Positions 9,601 to 18,207 are shown, counted from the first letter of the stretch. The stretch: 64,000 nt of DNA from Arcticibacter tournemirensis (GCF_006716645.1 NZ_VFPL01000001.1:310001-374000), one strand, 5' to 3'. Numbers and translations are program-made. The notes: a model not told the origin generated them from the letters alone.

Positions 9601-9992
9601 GTATAGACGAGTTCGTCGTAAAAAATATCAGCATCTTCTTTAGAAGCAAAATACCCGTAACGCTGGCCCCATTGCTTCCAGCAGTCGGCCATACGGTGCG
9701 CTACTTGTTTAATGCTTCTCTCAGAGCCGGTAGTTCCGTCTGCCTGAGGTACACCGGCTTTTCTAAAGTATTTCTGCGCAAGGATATCTGTAGCCACCTG
9801 GCTCCATGAGTTCGGAACTTCCACATCTTTCATTTCAAACACTGCATCACCTGCAGGATTTCTAATGACCGAGGAGCGCTTTTCGTAGGTGAAAAGATCG
9901 TAAACGTTCACTCCTTCTTTGCTGAAGTAACGCTGGAACTGCAAACCGCTGCCGGTTCCTCCTGCTGTCTTTGCTGCTGTTTTTTTGCTCAT
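6681..9992 (-). CDS. nrdJ: Adenosylcobalamin-dependent (class II) ribonucleotide reductase
   Basis: Reduces ribonucleotides to deoxyribonucleotides for DNA synthesis using coenzyme B12, in the cytoplasm and without oxygen. At 1103 residues it is of the long NrdJ type. Visible motifs: PHACFILSV (about 185), the active-site loop NPCSEY (about 395) with TACNLASVNL after it, and APTGTIGLVMDCDT (about 600). The C-terminal 30 residues form a Cys-rich zinc ribbon (CTNC, CYKCLNC) typical of class II enzymes that re-reduce the active site. The gene is alone, followed by a good terminator. No B12 riboswitch is recognisable upstream, but two DnaA-box-like sites are. The ATG start is followed by a Lys/Thr/Gly-rich leader. 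Confidence 0.95.
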   Translation of the reverse strand: MSKKTAAKTAGGTGSGLQFQRYFSKEGVNVYDLFTYEKRSSVIRNPAGDAVFEMKDVEVPNSWSQVATDILAQKYFRKAGVPQADGTTGSERSIKQVAHRMADCWKQWGQRYGYFASKEDADIFYDELVYTIVGQLAAPNSPQWFNTGLHSSYGITGKPQGHYFVDPETEELKKSTSAYERPQPHACFILSVTDDLVNDGGIMDLWVREARIFKYGSGVGTNFSSIRGENEKLSGGGYSSGLMSFLKIGDRAAGAIKSGGTTRRAAKMVCLDLDHPEIENFVNWKVEEERKVAALIAAGYSSDYEGEAYRTVSGQNSNNSVRIPNAFFKALEGGSAWDLKSRTDGRTLKSISADKLWQDIAFAAWACADPGVQYDTTINEWHTCPEGGRINASNPCSEYMFLDNTACNLASVNLAHFFNPDTFVFDVKGYEHACRIWTVVLEISVLMAQFPSKEVAQLSYDYRTLGLGYANLGSMLMVAGIPYDSEKARAIGGAITAIMTGTAYATSAEMAKSLGAFKRYDENKQHMLRVMRNHRFAAYNSTENYEGLEIAPPGIDPKYCPDYLLSAACNSWDKAVELGEKYGYRNAQTTVIAPTGTIGLVMDCDTTGIEPDFALVKFKKLSGGGYFKIINQAVPAALKNLGYKEHEIEAIINYAKGSATLKGAPHINFDTLLSKGFKQAEIEKLDKAVISAFEIGFVFNQWTLGEDCLKRLGFKPEKYNSPDFNFLRALGFSRQQIAEANEFICGTMTLEGAPYLKESHYPIFDCANKCGMKGQRYIHAHGHIKMMAAAQPFLSGAISKTINLPNEATVEEIKDCYQLSWELGLKANALYRDGCKLSQPLSTKSSSKEEDSIDSVEEVLGEAANVKLSDLTPEQVLEAARAIIEKSTDTTFKRQLSSVVQRKVLPAKRSGFTQKAAVGGQTIYVRTGQYEDGTLGEIFVDMHKEGATFRSLMNCFAIAVSVGLQYGVPLEEFVDKFVFTRFEPSGMVSGHDNIKSATSIIDYIFRLLGYEYLDRSDLVHVITEQNAVLGNPQLVDEDENAYENTFAETPSEKVKADKVYKPVLDISGGAQSDAPACTNCGHIMVRSGTCYKCLNCGTQGGCS

Positions 9993-10309
9993 AGTTTGAG
10001 TACTTTTTATATTATTAATGTCTTAAATTTTAGTTTTGGTATGTTCCCCAATAGATAGACCCCGTAATTTTAAGGGGTTTTTACTCAAAATTAACATTAA
10101 GGTTAACTGAAGTGAATTCTGGTTTTCCACATGCCTGCAAACCGTACCCCTTTCACTGCTTGAAATGTGTTAGAGAACGTTGATTCTGAAACATTTAATT
10201 TGTGGAAAACTATAAAGAAGCTATTGGCTATTGGCTGTTGGCAGTTAGCAGTAGCAAGGATAATTATTTGGACGTGCTAAGCGTTTTCTGTAATGTTTAT
10301 AGTCAAAAT
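9993..10309. promoter_or_regulatory. Upstream region of nrdJ with inverted DnaA-box-like sites
   Basis: The nrdJ-pyk gap holds TTTTCCACA (10123-10131) and its inverse TGTGGAAAA (10201-10209). Both fit the relaxed DnaA box TTWTNCACA and extend to a 10-bp inverted repeat. E. coli nrdAB is known to be DnaA-regulated; control of nrdJ in this way is inference. A small CCCC/GGGG hairpin lies at about 10058-10076. Copies of an AGCTATTGGC-like simple repeat occur at 10216-10255. Confidence 0.35.
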
Positions 10310-10343
10310 AAAAGAGGTTGCCTGGCTAGAAGCAACCTCTTTT
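10310..10343 (-). terminator. Terminator of pyk
   Basis: Perfect 12-bp stem AAAAGAGGTTGC / GCAACCTCTTTT with a 10-nt loop, about 40 bp beyond the pyk stop. The A and T runs on both sides allow it to work on either strand. Confidence 0.85.
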
Positions 10344-10383
10344 ATTTAATACCTTTATTCGCCAATAGCTAATTGCCAATAGC

Positions 10384-11814
10384 CTAATCAACCACCGTCA
10401 CCCGGATCATGTTGGTTTTGCCGCGCTTTTCTATCGGCATGGCCGCTGTATTAATTACAGCATCGCCCGGCATGATCATCTTTTCTTCTTTTAGGATGCG
10501 GTTAACATCGCTGATAGTCCGGTCGGTACTTTCCTGCTTATCATAGTAAAAACCACGTACGCCCCAAAGAAGGCTGAGGGTATTCAGCAGATTTTTGTTA
10601 TTTGTGAAAATGTAGGTCGTAGCTTTCGGGCGGTGGCTCGAAATTTCGAAAGCGGTGTAGCCCGAAGAAGTCATTGATATGATGCCACAGGCATTCGTCT
10701 TTTCTGAAAGATAAACAGCAGAACCACACACAGCATCAGCCATGTAGGTTGCAGAATTTACATCCAGTTTTTTCGGTGTATAGTACGGATACGCTGTTTC
10801 CTCAATGTTCCTGATGATCTTGCTCATTGTATCTACTACGATCACAGGAAATTCTCCAACTGAAGTTTCACCGCTAAGCATTACCGCATCGGCGCCATCC
10901 AATACAGAATTGGCCACGTCGTTTACTTCAGCACGGGTAGGACGGGGAGTAGTGATCATACTTTCCAGCATCTGTGTTGCAATTACAACCGGCTTGGAGG
11001 CCTCACGGCATTTGCGTACGATCATCTTCTGAAGAACAGGAACCTGCTCCATTGGCATCTCAACTCCGAGATCACCACGGGCAACCATCACGCCGTCAGT
11101 AGCTCTGATGATCTCGTCGATATTATCAACAGCTTCAGGTTTTTCAATTTTGGCTATTACCCTGGCCATTTTTCCGCTGCGGTTAATGATCCGCTTCAGA
11201 TCGATGATATCTTCGCCGGTACGAACGAAAGAGAGCCCGATCCATTCAACATCGTTTGCAAGTGCAAATTCAAGGTTGCTCAGGTCTTCTTCAGTAAGAC
11301 TTGGTATAGATATTTTTGTATTTGGAAGGTTCACTCCCTTACGTGATGTAAGAATTCCTCCGTGAACAACCTCGCAGGTAACCTTGTCTTTGTTATTGGT
11401 GTCGAGTACGCGCAACTGAAGTTTTCCGTCGTCGAGAAGGATAATTTCGCCTGCTCTTACATCTTTCGGAAAATTCGAATAGGTAATATAGATCTGCTGT
11501 TCATCTCCTATCATTTCGTTAGTAGTGATATCGATCTGATTTCCGTTGATCAGCTGGATCCCGCCGTCTTTAACCATTCCTATCCTGATCTTAGGGCCCT
11601 GCAAATCAGCAAGGATTCCCACGTGGATCTTATACTTCTGATTAATATCACGGATTGTATCGATAACTTTCTGGTGATCTGCCTGACTGCCATGCGAAAA
11701 ATTGAGGCGACAAACATTTACCCCTACCTTGATCATACTTAGCAGCGTTTCCTTGCTTGCCGAGGCAGGCCCTAATGTTGCCACTATCTTTGTCCGTTTG
11801 TGAACTTGTCTCAT
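10384..11814 (-). CDS. pyk: Pyruvate kinase
   Basis: Last step of glycolysis: phosphoenolpyruvate plus ADP to pyruvate plus ATP. 476 residues, the usual bacterial length. The sequence opens with the family hallmark KIVATLGPAS and has NFSHGS (substrate loop), the catalytic/metal segment IAKIEKPEAV (about 217-226) and MVARGDLGVEMP (about 243-254). The C-terminal allosteric domain begins near SGETSVGEFPV. ATG start. A strong terminator follows. The next gene upstream (IPExxxVDY protein) is 62 bp away in the same direction and may be co-transcribed. Confidence 0.97.
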   Translation of the reverse strand: MRQVHKRTKIVATLGPASASKETLLSMIKVGVNVCRLNFSHGSQADHQKVIDTIRDINQKYKIHVGILADLQGPKIRIGMVKDGGIQLINGNQIDITTNEMIGDEQQIYITYSNFPKDVRAGEIILLDDGKLQLRVLDTNNKDKVTCEVVHGGILTSRKGVNLPNTKISIPSLTEEDLSNLEFALANDVEWIGLSFVRTGEDIIDLKRIINRSGKMARVIAKIEKPEAVDNIDEIIRATDGVMVARGDLGVEMPMEQVPVLQKMIVRKCREASKPVVIATQMLESMITTPRPTRAEVNDVANSVLDGADAVMLSGETSVGEFPVIVVDTMSKIIRNIEETAYPYYTPKKLDVNSATYMADAVCGSAVYLSEKTNACGIISMTSSGYTAFEISSHRPKATTYIFTNNKNLLNTLSLLWGVRGFYYDKQESTDRTISDVNRILKEEKMIMPGDAVINTAAMPIEKRGKTNMIRVTVVD

Positions 11815-11876
11815 CTTAACCTATTAAATATGGTATGTGTATTAGTGTAAATATGTTACACTTAAATTAATTTGTG

Positions 11877-12296
11877 CTAAAATATCAGATTTTCTTTAGA
11901 TTTTAACTTTTCGGGATTTACTTCTGCAGCAACTACTACCTCGGGAATCTTATTAATCCCGTCCAGAAAGCTTTCCATGTCCTCTTCATCTAAATAATTC
12001 TTTATCAGGATAAAATAATCTACTCTTTTCATTTCGGGAATTAAATATCCTTCTGTACCTTTATTTGCTAACAGGAAAAAATCAGTTTCTGTTTCGGGTA
12101 TCTGATAATGATATCTTGAAAAATAAACCGTTTCTCCTGAGGCACTTAACTGAAGAGGCAGTTCTGTAATACGAACAAAACCGATCGATAATTGCTTATT
12201 GATTTTAAAACAAAGCATATAATCCTTCAATGAAGAGGTTATTGCGATTAAAACAAAATCGAGGTCTGGTTCGTATTTTAGAGTAAGTCTATTCAA
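11877..12296 (-). CDS. IPExxxVDY family protein, function unknown
   Basis: 139 residues with the diagnostic LIPEMKRVDYFIL motif (about residues 88-100) that names this Bacteroidota family. No signal peptide or membrane segment. The best start is TTG at 12296 (MNRLTLKYEPDLDF), since no ATG fits the conserved N terminus. It is divergent from acpP-fabF-rnc and in line with pyk. The gap to acpP is 148 bp and must hold promoters for both directions. The family's role is not known to me. Confidence 0.8.
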   Translation of the reverse strand: MNRLTLKYEPDLDFVLIAITSSLKDYMLCFKINKQLSIGFVRITELPLQLSASGETVYFSRYHYQIPETETDFFLLANKGTEGYLIPEMKRVDYFILIKNYLDEEDMESFLDGINKIPEVVVAAEVNPEKLKSKENLIF

Positions 12297-12444
12297 AATG
12301 CAATAAAAAACGGCACGAAGGTACGAAAGAATAACAATTATTGAGCCATGTTATTCATTTTTAACCAAAAACAAAAAGGTTTGATATTTATCAGAATTTA
12401 TTTTTCTTTGCACAGAATTTTTAACCATTAAAATAATAAAAACT

Positions 12445-12681
12445 ATGTCTGATATCGCTTCAAGAGTAAAAGCAATTATCGTTGAAAAATTAGGTGTAGA
12501 TGAGAGCGAAGTGACACCTGAAGCATCATTTACAAATGATCTGGGTGCAGACTCTTTGGACACCGTAGAATTGATTATGGAGTTCGAAAAAGAGTTCAAC
12601 GTGGCTATACCTGATGACCAGGCCGAAACTATCGGTACAGTAGGCCAGGCTATCGCTTATTTAGAAAAAAACGTAAAGTAA
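12445..12681 (+). CDS. acpP: Acyl carrier protein
   Basis: 78-residue acidic carrier of growing fatty-acyl chains. The phosphopantetheine attachment serine is Ser37 in [10 protein letters not shown], a textbook match. First gene of the acpP-fabF pair (20-bp gap), with rnc following. A -7-like box (TTTCTTTG, one mismatch to TAnnTTTG) lies about 35 bp before the ATG. Confidence 0.98.
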   Translation: MSDIASRVKAIIVEKLGVDESEVTPEASFTNDLGADSLDTVELIMEFEKEFNVAIPDDQAETIGTVGQAIAYLEKNVK

Positions 12682-12701
12682 TTCACGCTGCCACACTATA
12701 A

Positions 12702-13955
12702 ATGGAGCTAAAAAGAGTTGTAGTAACAGGACTTGGTGCGCTCACCCCAATTGGAAATACCGTTACAGAGTATTGGAACGGCCTCATCAATGGGGTGAGC
12801 GGCGCTGCTCCGATTACACGGTTTGATGCTACAAACTTCAAAACTAAGTTTGCCTGTGAAGTAAAGAACTTCAAACCGGAAGATTTCCTCGACAGAAAAG
12901 AAGTACGTAAGCTGGATCCTTTTGTTCAATACGCATTGGTTTCGACCGATGAGGCTGTTATTGACTCAGGATTAGATTTTGACACATCGGATACCAATCG
13001 CATTGGTGTAATCTGGGGATCAGGGATTGGAGGATTGAAGACATTCCTCGACGAAGTAAGCAATTTTGCTAAAGGCGACGGCACCCCCCGTTATAATCCA
13101 TTCTTCATTCCCAAGATGATCCTCGATATTGCGCCAGGGCACATCTCGATAAAATATGGCCTCAGAGGTCCTAATTTTTCAACGGTATCTGCATGCGCTT
13201 CGTCAACTAACGCTCTGATAGACGGCTTTAATTACCTTAGGCTGGGGATGGCCGATGTGATTATTTCCGGAGGATCGGAAGCGATCATCAACGAAGCAGG
13301 GATGGGAGGTTTCAATGCGATGCATGCCTTATCCACCCGTAATGAAGATCCGGCGACAGCCTCAAGGCCTTTTGATAAGGACCGCGATGGTTTTGTGGCG
13401 GGAGAAGGTGCCGGAACAATCATCTTGGAAGAGCTGGAACATGCCAAAGCCAGAGGTGCTAAAATCTATGCTGAAATCGTCGGCGGAGGCATGAGCGCGG
13501 ATGCGAATCATATCACAGCTCCTCACCCGGAAGGACTGGGTGCCAGACTGGTAATGACAAATGCCCTGAAGGACGCAGGCCTCAGTACATCTGATATTGA
13601 TTATATCAACGTGCACGGTACGTCTACTCCTCTTGGTGATATCAGTGAATCAAAAGCTATCATCGATTTATTTGGTGAGGATGCTTTCCGCCTGAATATC
13701 AGTTCTACCAAGTCAATGACAGGCCACCTGCTTGGAGCCGCCGGAGCAATTGAAAGTATCGCTGCTATTTTGGCGGTGAAAAACAACATTGTTCCTCCTA
13801 CTATCAATCATTTTACTGACGATCCGGAAATTAATCCTCGTTTAAACCTGACATTTAACACAGCCCAGGAGCGACTCGTAAGAGCTGCTCAGAGCAATAC
13901 GTTTGGTTTCGGCGGACATAATGCTTCTGTGATCTTCAAAAAATATGAAGGATAA
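12702..13955 (+). CDS. fabF: 3-oxoacyl-[acyl-carrier-protein] synthase II
   Basis: Condensing enzyme that extends acyl-ACP with malonyl-ACP in fatty acid synthesis. 417 residues, normal length. The thiolase-type triad is intact: Cys165 in SACASST, His305 in VHGTSTPLGD and His342 in TGHLLGAAGA. It directly follows acpP, which supplies its substrate carrier, and precedes rnc, a common acpP-fabF-rnc order. ATG start 20 bp after acpP. Confidence 0.97.
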   Translation: MELKRVVVTGLGALTPIGNTVTEYWNGLINGVSGAAPITRFDATNFKTKFACEVKNFKPEDFLDRKEVRKLDPFVQYALVSTDEAVIDSGLDFDTSDTNRIGVIWGSGIGGLKTFLDEVSNFAKGDGTPRYNPFFIPKMILDIAPGHISIKYGLRGPNFSTVSACASSTNALIDGFNYLRLGMADVIISGGSEAIINEAGMGGFNAMHALSTRNEDPATASRPFDKDRDGFVAGEGAGTIILEELEHAKARGAKIYAEIVGGGMSADANHITAPHPEGLGARLVMTNALKDAGLSTSDIDYINVHGTSTPLGDISESKAIIDLFGEDAFRLNISSTKSMTGHLLGAAGAIESIAAILAVKNNIVPPTINHFTDDPEINPRLNLTFNTAQERLVRAAQSNTFGFGGHNASVIFKKYEG

Positions 13956-14139
13956 TTTTAGTAGGGAGTTAGGTTTTTTGTTAAAGCTGTAATTCTGTTT
14001 GGTTTGCACCTTAACGGATGGACGTTAGCGAAATAGAAACAAAAGCGAATATTTCATTATTTGGTATATGACTGTTCCTGGAATGTCATCCGTTAATAAC
14101 ATGATTCCTGACTCTTTACTCTAGATTCTTCTATAGCAG

Positions 14140-14868
14140 ATGCCTTTCTCAACAATTTATAAACTTTATTTCTCCCCGAAGCGAAAGTATATAAACTTAT
14201 TAAAGAACCTGTTGGGTTTTGTTCCTGGAAATGTCACGCTCTACAGAATGGCGTTCAGGCACAGATCAGTAGCGATTCTTTTGAAGAATGGCACGAAGAA
14301 CAGCAATGAGCGCCTGGAATTCCTGGGAGATGCTGTTCTGGGTTCGGTAATTGCTGAGGAACTTTTTAAACTGTACCCTTACAAAACGGAGGGCTTTCTT
14401 ACCGAAATGCGTTCTAAAATTGTAAGCCGTGCAAACCTTAATCAACTTGCCAGAAAACTTGGTCTGGGTGAATTGATTGAATACGATAACCGGATCGTTA
14501 ACTTTCCAACCAAACAAAGCTCCTTACTAGGAGACGCTTTTGAGGCGCTTATCGGCGCAATATATCTCGATAAAGGATATAATTTCACCAGAGACTTCAT
14601 TATCAACAGGATCATCAAACCACACGTTGATATACTCATGCTCGAAAAAACAGAAAGTAATTTTAAGAGCAAACTGATAGAGTGGTGCCAGCGCGAGGGA
14701 AAAGATATTACTTTTGAACTGATTGAAAACGAAGAAGGCGAAAGCTCCAAGCTTTTTACAATCAGTGTACTCATCGACGGAGAGAATAAAGGGGTCGGCC
14801 GCGATTACAACAAGAAGAATGCTGAAAAGCTAGCCGCCGAAAAAGCCTGCGAAGCGCTGGGAATTTGA
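14140..14868 (+). CDS. rnc: Ribonuclease III
   Basis: Double-strand-specific endoribonuclease that processes rRNA precursors and structured mRNAs. 242 residues. The signature NERLEFLGDAVLG is at residues 56-68, with catalytic Glu60 and Asp64; the second acidic pair lies in GDAFEALIGAIY (about 131-142). A double-stranded-RNA-binding domain fills about 170-242 (GVGRDYNKKNAEKLAAEKA). The N terminus is about 20 residues longer than in E. coli. Located 184 bp after fabF. Confidence 0.95.
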   Translation: MPFSTIYKLYFSPKRKYINLLKNLLGFVPGNVTLYRMAFRHRSVAILLKNGTKNSNERLEFLGDAVLGSVIAEELFKLYPYKTEGFLTEMRSKIVSRANLNQLARKLGLGELIEYDNRIVNFPTKQSSLLGDAFEALIGAIYLDKGYNFTRDFIINRIIKPHVDILMLEKTESNFKSKLIEWCQREGKDITFELIENEEGESSKLFTISVLIDGENKGVGRDYNKKNAEKLAAEKACEALGI

Positions 14869-15137
14869 AAAAGCAGCATGCTTTTTCAGCTATTAGCTGT
14901 TAGCTATTAGCCCAGGCAGAGCGTTCAGAGATTAGCTATCAGGATTCAGCTAAAGCTGAGCTTTCAGACGTTAACTGTCAGAATCAGATTATTATTGACA
15001 AAAAAGGTTTAGTAAGAATATTGAGTTTAATACCTTTGCCCGTTTAACTTTACTAGATACTTGATACTTGATACTTGATACTTGATACTTGATACTTGAT
15101 ACTTGATACTTGATACTCACAACCTACAACCCGCAAC
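14869..15137. repeat. Convergent 3' region with simple intergenic repeats
   Basis: Between convergent rnc and mlaD lie degenerate copies of an AGCTATTAGC-type repeat (14888-14960) and a perfect heptanucleotide tandem array, GATACTT, at 15056-15117: eight full units plus six bases. The array continues right up to the mlaD stop region. The same words occur at other gene ends in the window. Confidence 0.9.
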
Positions 15138-16109
15138 TCACTTCCTGCCTTCCTTCTCTTTCTTCCTGAAAAAGCCCCTGAGCAGGAAGTTATGTTGAAG
15201 CGCCTCCAGATTCTCATCCAACTTCTTTGTGCTCGTTTCAAGGTTCATAATCGTCTTTCTCAAGCTTTCAGCAGATTGCTGGTCGTTTAACAGCAGACCT
15301 ACCGGACTGTTTGTTTCATTCAGTTTCTTGCCGGCATTATCAAGATTTGCCGAAAGAGAAGAGGCAGACACGCTTAATTTCTGTATTTCAGCTATTGACG
15401 ATTTTAAATCTTTAAATACTACGGTATCCGTTAAAAGCTCGTCTACCAGTCCCCCTTTGGTATTGAGTTTAGAGGAAAAGTTTGAAAGCGATACTGCAGT
15501 GCGGTTAATATTCTGCGAGGCATCCCGAAGCCCAGTCATGGTAGCACGCAGGTTAAGCGCCATAACCGAATCGGTCAAAAGAGCGCCAATAGCTCCTTCT
15601 CCTTTTGCAATCCTGGTGCTGATAATCTTAAGGTTTCCTGTTATATCTATCAGGTTCCTGTTATTTGTCTGTAAATCAGCGAGCATCTGATCCGTGCTCA
15701 CAGAATTTTTGGCGCGCAGAATATCACCGTTCTCTACAATGGGAAGATTTGGACTGCCTCCGTCGATGACGATGATCCGGTTCCCGATAAAGCCTTCGGA
15801 GCTGATCTGAGCAAAAGCATTTTTGTGTATATACTTCTGCGCTTCCTCCTCAATGCTCATCTTTATCTTTACCTGGGCTATTCCATAAAAGTCTATTTTC
15901 TTTACCGTTCCAACTTTCACTCCCGAAAACCAAACGTTATTGCCTGCTTTCAGACCAGCAACATCGTTGAAAACGGCATTCAGCTCGATGCTTTTTACAA
16001 AACGTTTCTGCTGCCCGGCAAGGGTAAATATACCCGCAACAAAAACAACTATTCCAAGCAGAACGAAAATTCCTACTATTACAGACCTTTTATTTTCTGT
16101 AGCTTCCAT
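15138..16109 (-). CDS. MlaD-like MCE-domain lipid transport protein
   Basis: 323-residue periplasmic component of an Mla-type phospholipid transporter. One N-terminal membrane anchor (about residues 8-30, VGIFVLLGIVVFVAGIFTLA) is followed by the MCE domain (about 38-115, with GLKAGNNVWFSGVKVGTVKKI) and a long helical tail (about 150-315). I place the ATG at 16109; a TTG one codon earlier is the only alternative. The start overlaps the last base of the ATPase gene's stop (TGATG), indicating translational coupling. Last gene of an mlaE-mlaF-mlaD operon. Confidence 0.88.
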   Translation of the reverse strand: MEATENKRSVIVGIFVLLGIVVFVAGIFTLAGQQKRFVKSIELNAVFNDVAGLKAGNNVWFSGVKVGTVKKIDFYGIAQVKIKMSIEEEAQKYIHKNAFAQISSEGFIGNRIIVIDGGSPNLPIVENGDILRAKNSVSTDQMLADLQTNNRNLIDITGNLKIISTRIAKGEGAIGALLTDSVMALNLRATMTGLRDASQNINRTAVSLSNFSSKLNTKGGLVDELLTDTVVFKDLKSSIAEIQKLSVSASSLSANLDNAGKKLNETNSPVGLLLNDQQSAESLRKTIMNLETSTKKLDENLEALQHNFLLRGFFRKKEKEGRK

Positions 16110-16882
16110 CAAGTTGTAAAATTATAATTATAAAATGTTTTAATCCTCTCATCCTCTGTATTAAATACGTCTTCGAATGATCCCTGCCTCTCGAAGCGTC
16201 CTTCCAACAACATCATAATTCTGTCGCCAGTCGATTTCGCACAGGTGAGGTCGTGGGTGATTATAATAGATGAGGTATTATATCGCTCTTGCACCTCGTT
16301 TATGAGATTATTTATATCTATTGAAGTAATTGGATCAAGGCCGGCTGTGGGTTCGTCGTAGAGCATAATAAGAGGCCGCATGATCAACGTTCTTGCAATA
16401 CCTATACGTTTACGCTGCCCGCCTGAAAGTTCCGATGGCATCTGGTTAATCGCTTGCAATAAACCAACAGCATCCAGTACCGACTCAATCGCACTGTTTT
16501 TTTCGGCACGGCTTAAATGCTTTGAATTTCGCACCAATGGGAATTCCAGATTCTCACGTACCGTCATACTGTCGTAAAGCGCGCTGTTCTGAAAAGAAAA
16601 GCCTATTTTAAGCCGAAGCTTCTGTAAATCTTTTGGAGTGAGCTTGTCGACCTCCTGGCCCAGTACGTTAACTACTCCTTTATCAGGCTTTAGCAGTCCC
16701 GATATTACTTTAATTAATACCGATTTACCTGTACCTGATCGTCCGAGAACCACCAGATTCTCTCCCTGATAGAGCTCGAGATCTACCCCCTTTAATACAC
16801 TGAGGTCGCCAAAAGACTTTTCAAGCCCCTTTATAGAGATAACATGATTCGAGCTGTCTATGGGCGATAATTTCTTTTCCAT
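16109..16882 (-). CDS. MlaF-like ABC transporter ATP-binding protein
   Basis: 257-residue ATPase that would power the Mla lipid transporter at the inner membrane. Walker A GRSGTGKS is at residues 47-54. The signature LSGGQRKR, Walker B LIMLYDEPTAGLDP and switch His in IIITHDL are all intact. It sits between the permease and MCE genes with almost no gaps, so the three make one complex. ATG start, one base after the permease stop. Confidence 0.92.
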   Translation of the reverse strand: MEKKLSPIDSSNHVISIKGLEKSFGDLSVLKGVDLELYQGENLVVLGRSGTGKSVLIKVISGLLKPDKGVVNVLGQEVDKLTPKDLQKLRLKIGFSFQNSALYDSMTVRENLEFPLVRNSKHLSRAEKNSAIESVLDAVGLLQAINQMPSELSGGQRKRIGIARTLIMRPLIMLYDEPTAGLDPITSIDINNLINEVQERYNTSSIIITHDLTCAKSTGDRIMMLLEGRFERQGSFEDVFNTEDERIKTFYNYNFTT

Positions 16883-16883
16883 C

Positions 16884-17666
16884 TTACCTTATAGCGTTCA
16901 CTACCTGAACAACAAGTATTTCTTCAATAAAAATAAGGAACATCGATACCACGACAGCAGAATTCGCAGCCTTGCCGACACCTTCAGTACCTTTTGAGGA
17001 GTTAAAACCCTCGTAACAACCAACGGTTCCTATGGTAAAGCCGAAAACAGTAGCTTTAAATACCGACGAAAACAAATCGAGAAATGAGATACTTTTAAAT
17101 GCGTCTTCTATAAAAGCGGATAAACTGGTTTGCTCATTCTGGCTCACGTTAATAAAAGATCCGAGCATACCCACAAACCCGGTATACATTGCAAGTATGG
17201 GTATCATTAATGTCGTAGCGACAATACGGGTAACTACAAGAAACTTAAAAGGATTGGTGGCTGATACTTCCATAGCGTCTATTTGCTCGGTTACTTTCAT
17301 AGAACCCAGCTCTGCTCCAATGTGTGATCCAACTTTTCCGGCAGCAATCAAAGCGGTAACCAGCGGCGCTAAAGCTCTGATAATCGCAATTGCGACCAGG
17401 CTTGGTAACCAGGATGCTGCACCGAATTCTGCAAGAGAAGGACGCGACTGCTTTGTAAAAACCAATCCGGTAATGAAACCCGTTAAAGTGATCAGCGGAA
17501 GGGATTTATACCCCACCTCGTAGCACTGTCTGATCATTTCCTTAAATTCGTAAGGAGGCAGGAATACCTCTTTAAAAAAACGGACTACAAATCTATAGAC
17601 ATCACTTAGCTGGAAAAACACCTTGTCAATTCGCCGGGATACTACATACTTGCCTGACCTTTTCAT
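16884..17666 (-). CDS. MlaE-like ABC transporter permease
   Basis: Integral membrane subunit of the Mla-type transporter. 260 residues from the ATG at 17666, the same size as E. coli MlaE; the frame stays open to a TTG at 17705, which I consider less likely. Several hydrophobic segments, and the family's conserved region KVGSHIGAELGSMKVTEQIDAME at about 130-150 (core EQIDAMEVSATNP). First gene of the mlaE-F-D operon. No outer-membrane or MlaB/MlaC partner is seen nearby, as is common in Bacteroidota. Confidence 0.9.
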   Translation of the reverse strand: MKRSGKYVVSRRIDKVFFQLSDVYRFVVRFFKEVFLPPYEFKEMIRQCYEVGYKSLPLITLTGFITGLVFTKQSRPSLAEFGAASWLPSLVAIAIIRALAPLVTALIAAGKVGSHIGAELGSMKVTEQIDAMEVSATNPFKFLVVTRIVATTLMIPILAMYTGFVGMLGSFINVSQNEQTSLSAFIEDAFKSISFLDLFSSVFKATVFGFTIGTVGCYEGFNSSKGTEGVGKAANSAVVVSMFLIFIEEILVVQVVNAIR

Positions 17667-17973
17667 TCCTGTATAAACGTCTAAAATATTAATGTTTAAT
17701 ATCAATAAACTGGATTGCTATTGAATTAAAGCTTTCAGGTTTAAGCGTTATACTATAAAACTGACGTACTGACTCTAAAAGTCCGGACCTGAAATGCCGC
17801 GCAAACTTAGCTTAAAAAATAAAAAACCAGCGTATTTATAATCTCATTTTTACGATTTTTTTAAAAGATGAACGTTCGGGGAATCAGAAATCGTATTCAG
17901 ATCGGCTAAAAGCATTAAATTTCCTCCTTAAGAAAACTCAACTTTCAACATCTTTCGCCAATGAGTTGATCCA

Positions 17974-18207
17974 TTAATCCTTACTCTCCAAGCCCCTGCC
18001 GGTTTTATGTTGGAGCTCATCAATTAACTTTGAAGCCTCCGCTTTAGTTAGATTTTCATCAAACACCTCACCAGCTTCAGACGAAAGCGTTGTTAGATAT
18101 GAACGTTGCGCTCCTGTCATTGGTTCATCACCTGTAGTCCATTCGTCCGGATCTTTCACCGTATTCGATCCTTTTAGCGTTTCCTTATTGTCATTCACTT
18201 TTTCCAT
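17974..18207 (-). CDS. DUF3072 domain protein
   Basis: Small acidic protein of 77 residues matching the DUF3072 pattern: DPDEWTTGDEPMTGAQRSYL, then KAEASKLIDELQ. No membrane segment. Isolated gene: a roughly 300-bp gap without recognisable features separates it from mlaE, and it is divergent from the radical SAM gene. Function unknown. Confidence 0.8.
   Translation of the reverse strand: MEKVNDNKETLKGSNTVKDPDEWTTGDEPMTGAQRSYLTTLSSEAGEVFDENLTKAEASKLIDELQHKTGRGLESKD

Noticed and set aside
9993-10300. Cobalamin riboswitch before nrdJ
   Set aside because: I looked for the conserved B12-box and core elements and could not find them.
11612-11627. Third parS-like site inside pyk (ATTCCCACGTGGATC)
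   Set aside because: Only the CACGTGG core matches; five mismatches to the consensus, and it lies in conserved coding sequence.
15056-15117. CRISPR array
   Set aside because: Unit of 7 bp with no spacers; it is a simple tandem repeat. No cas genes are present in the window.
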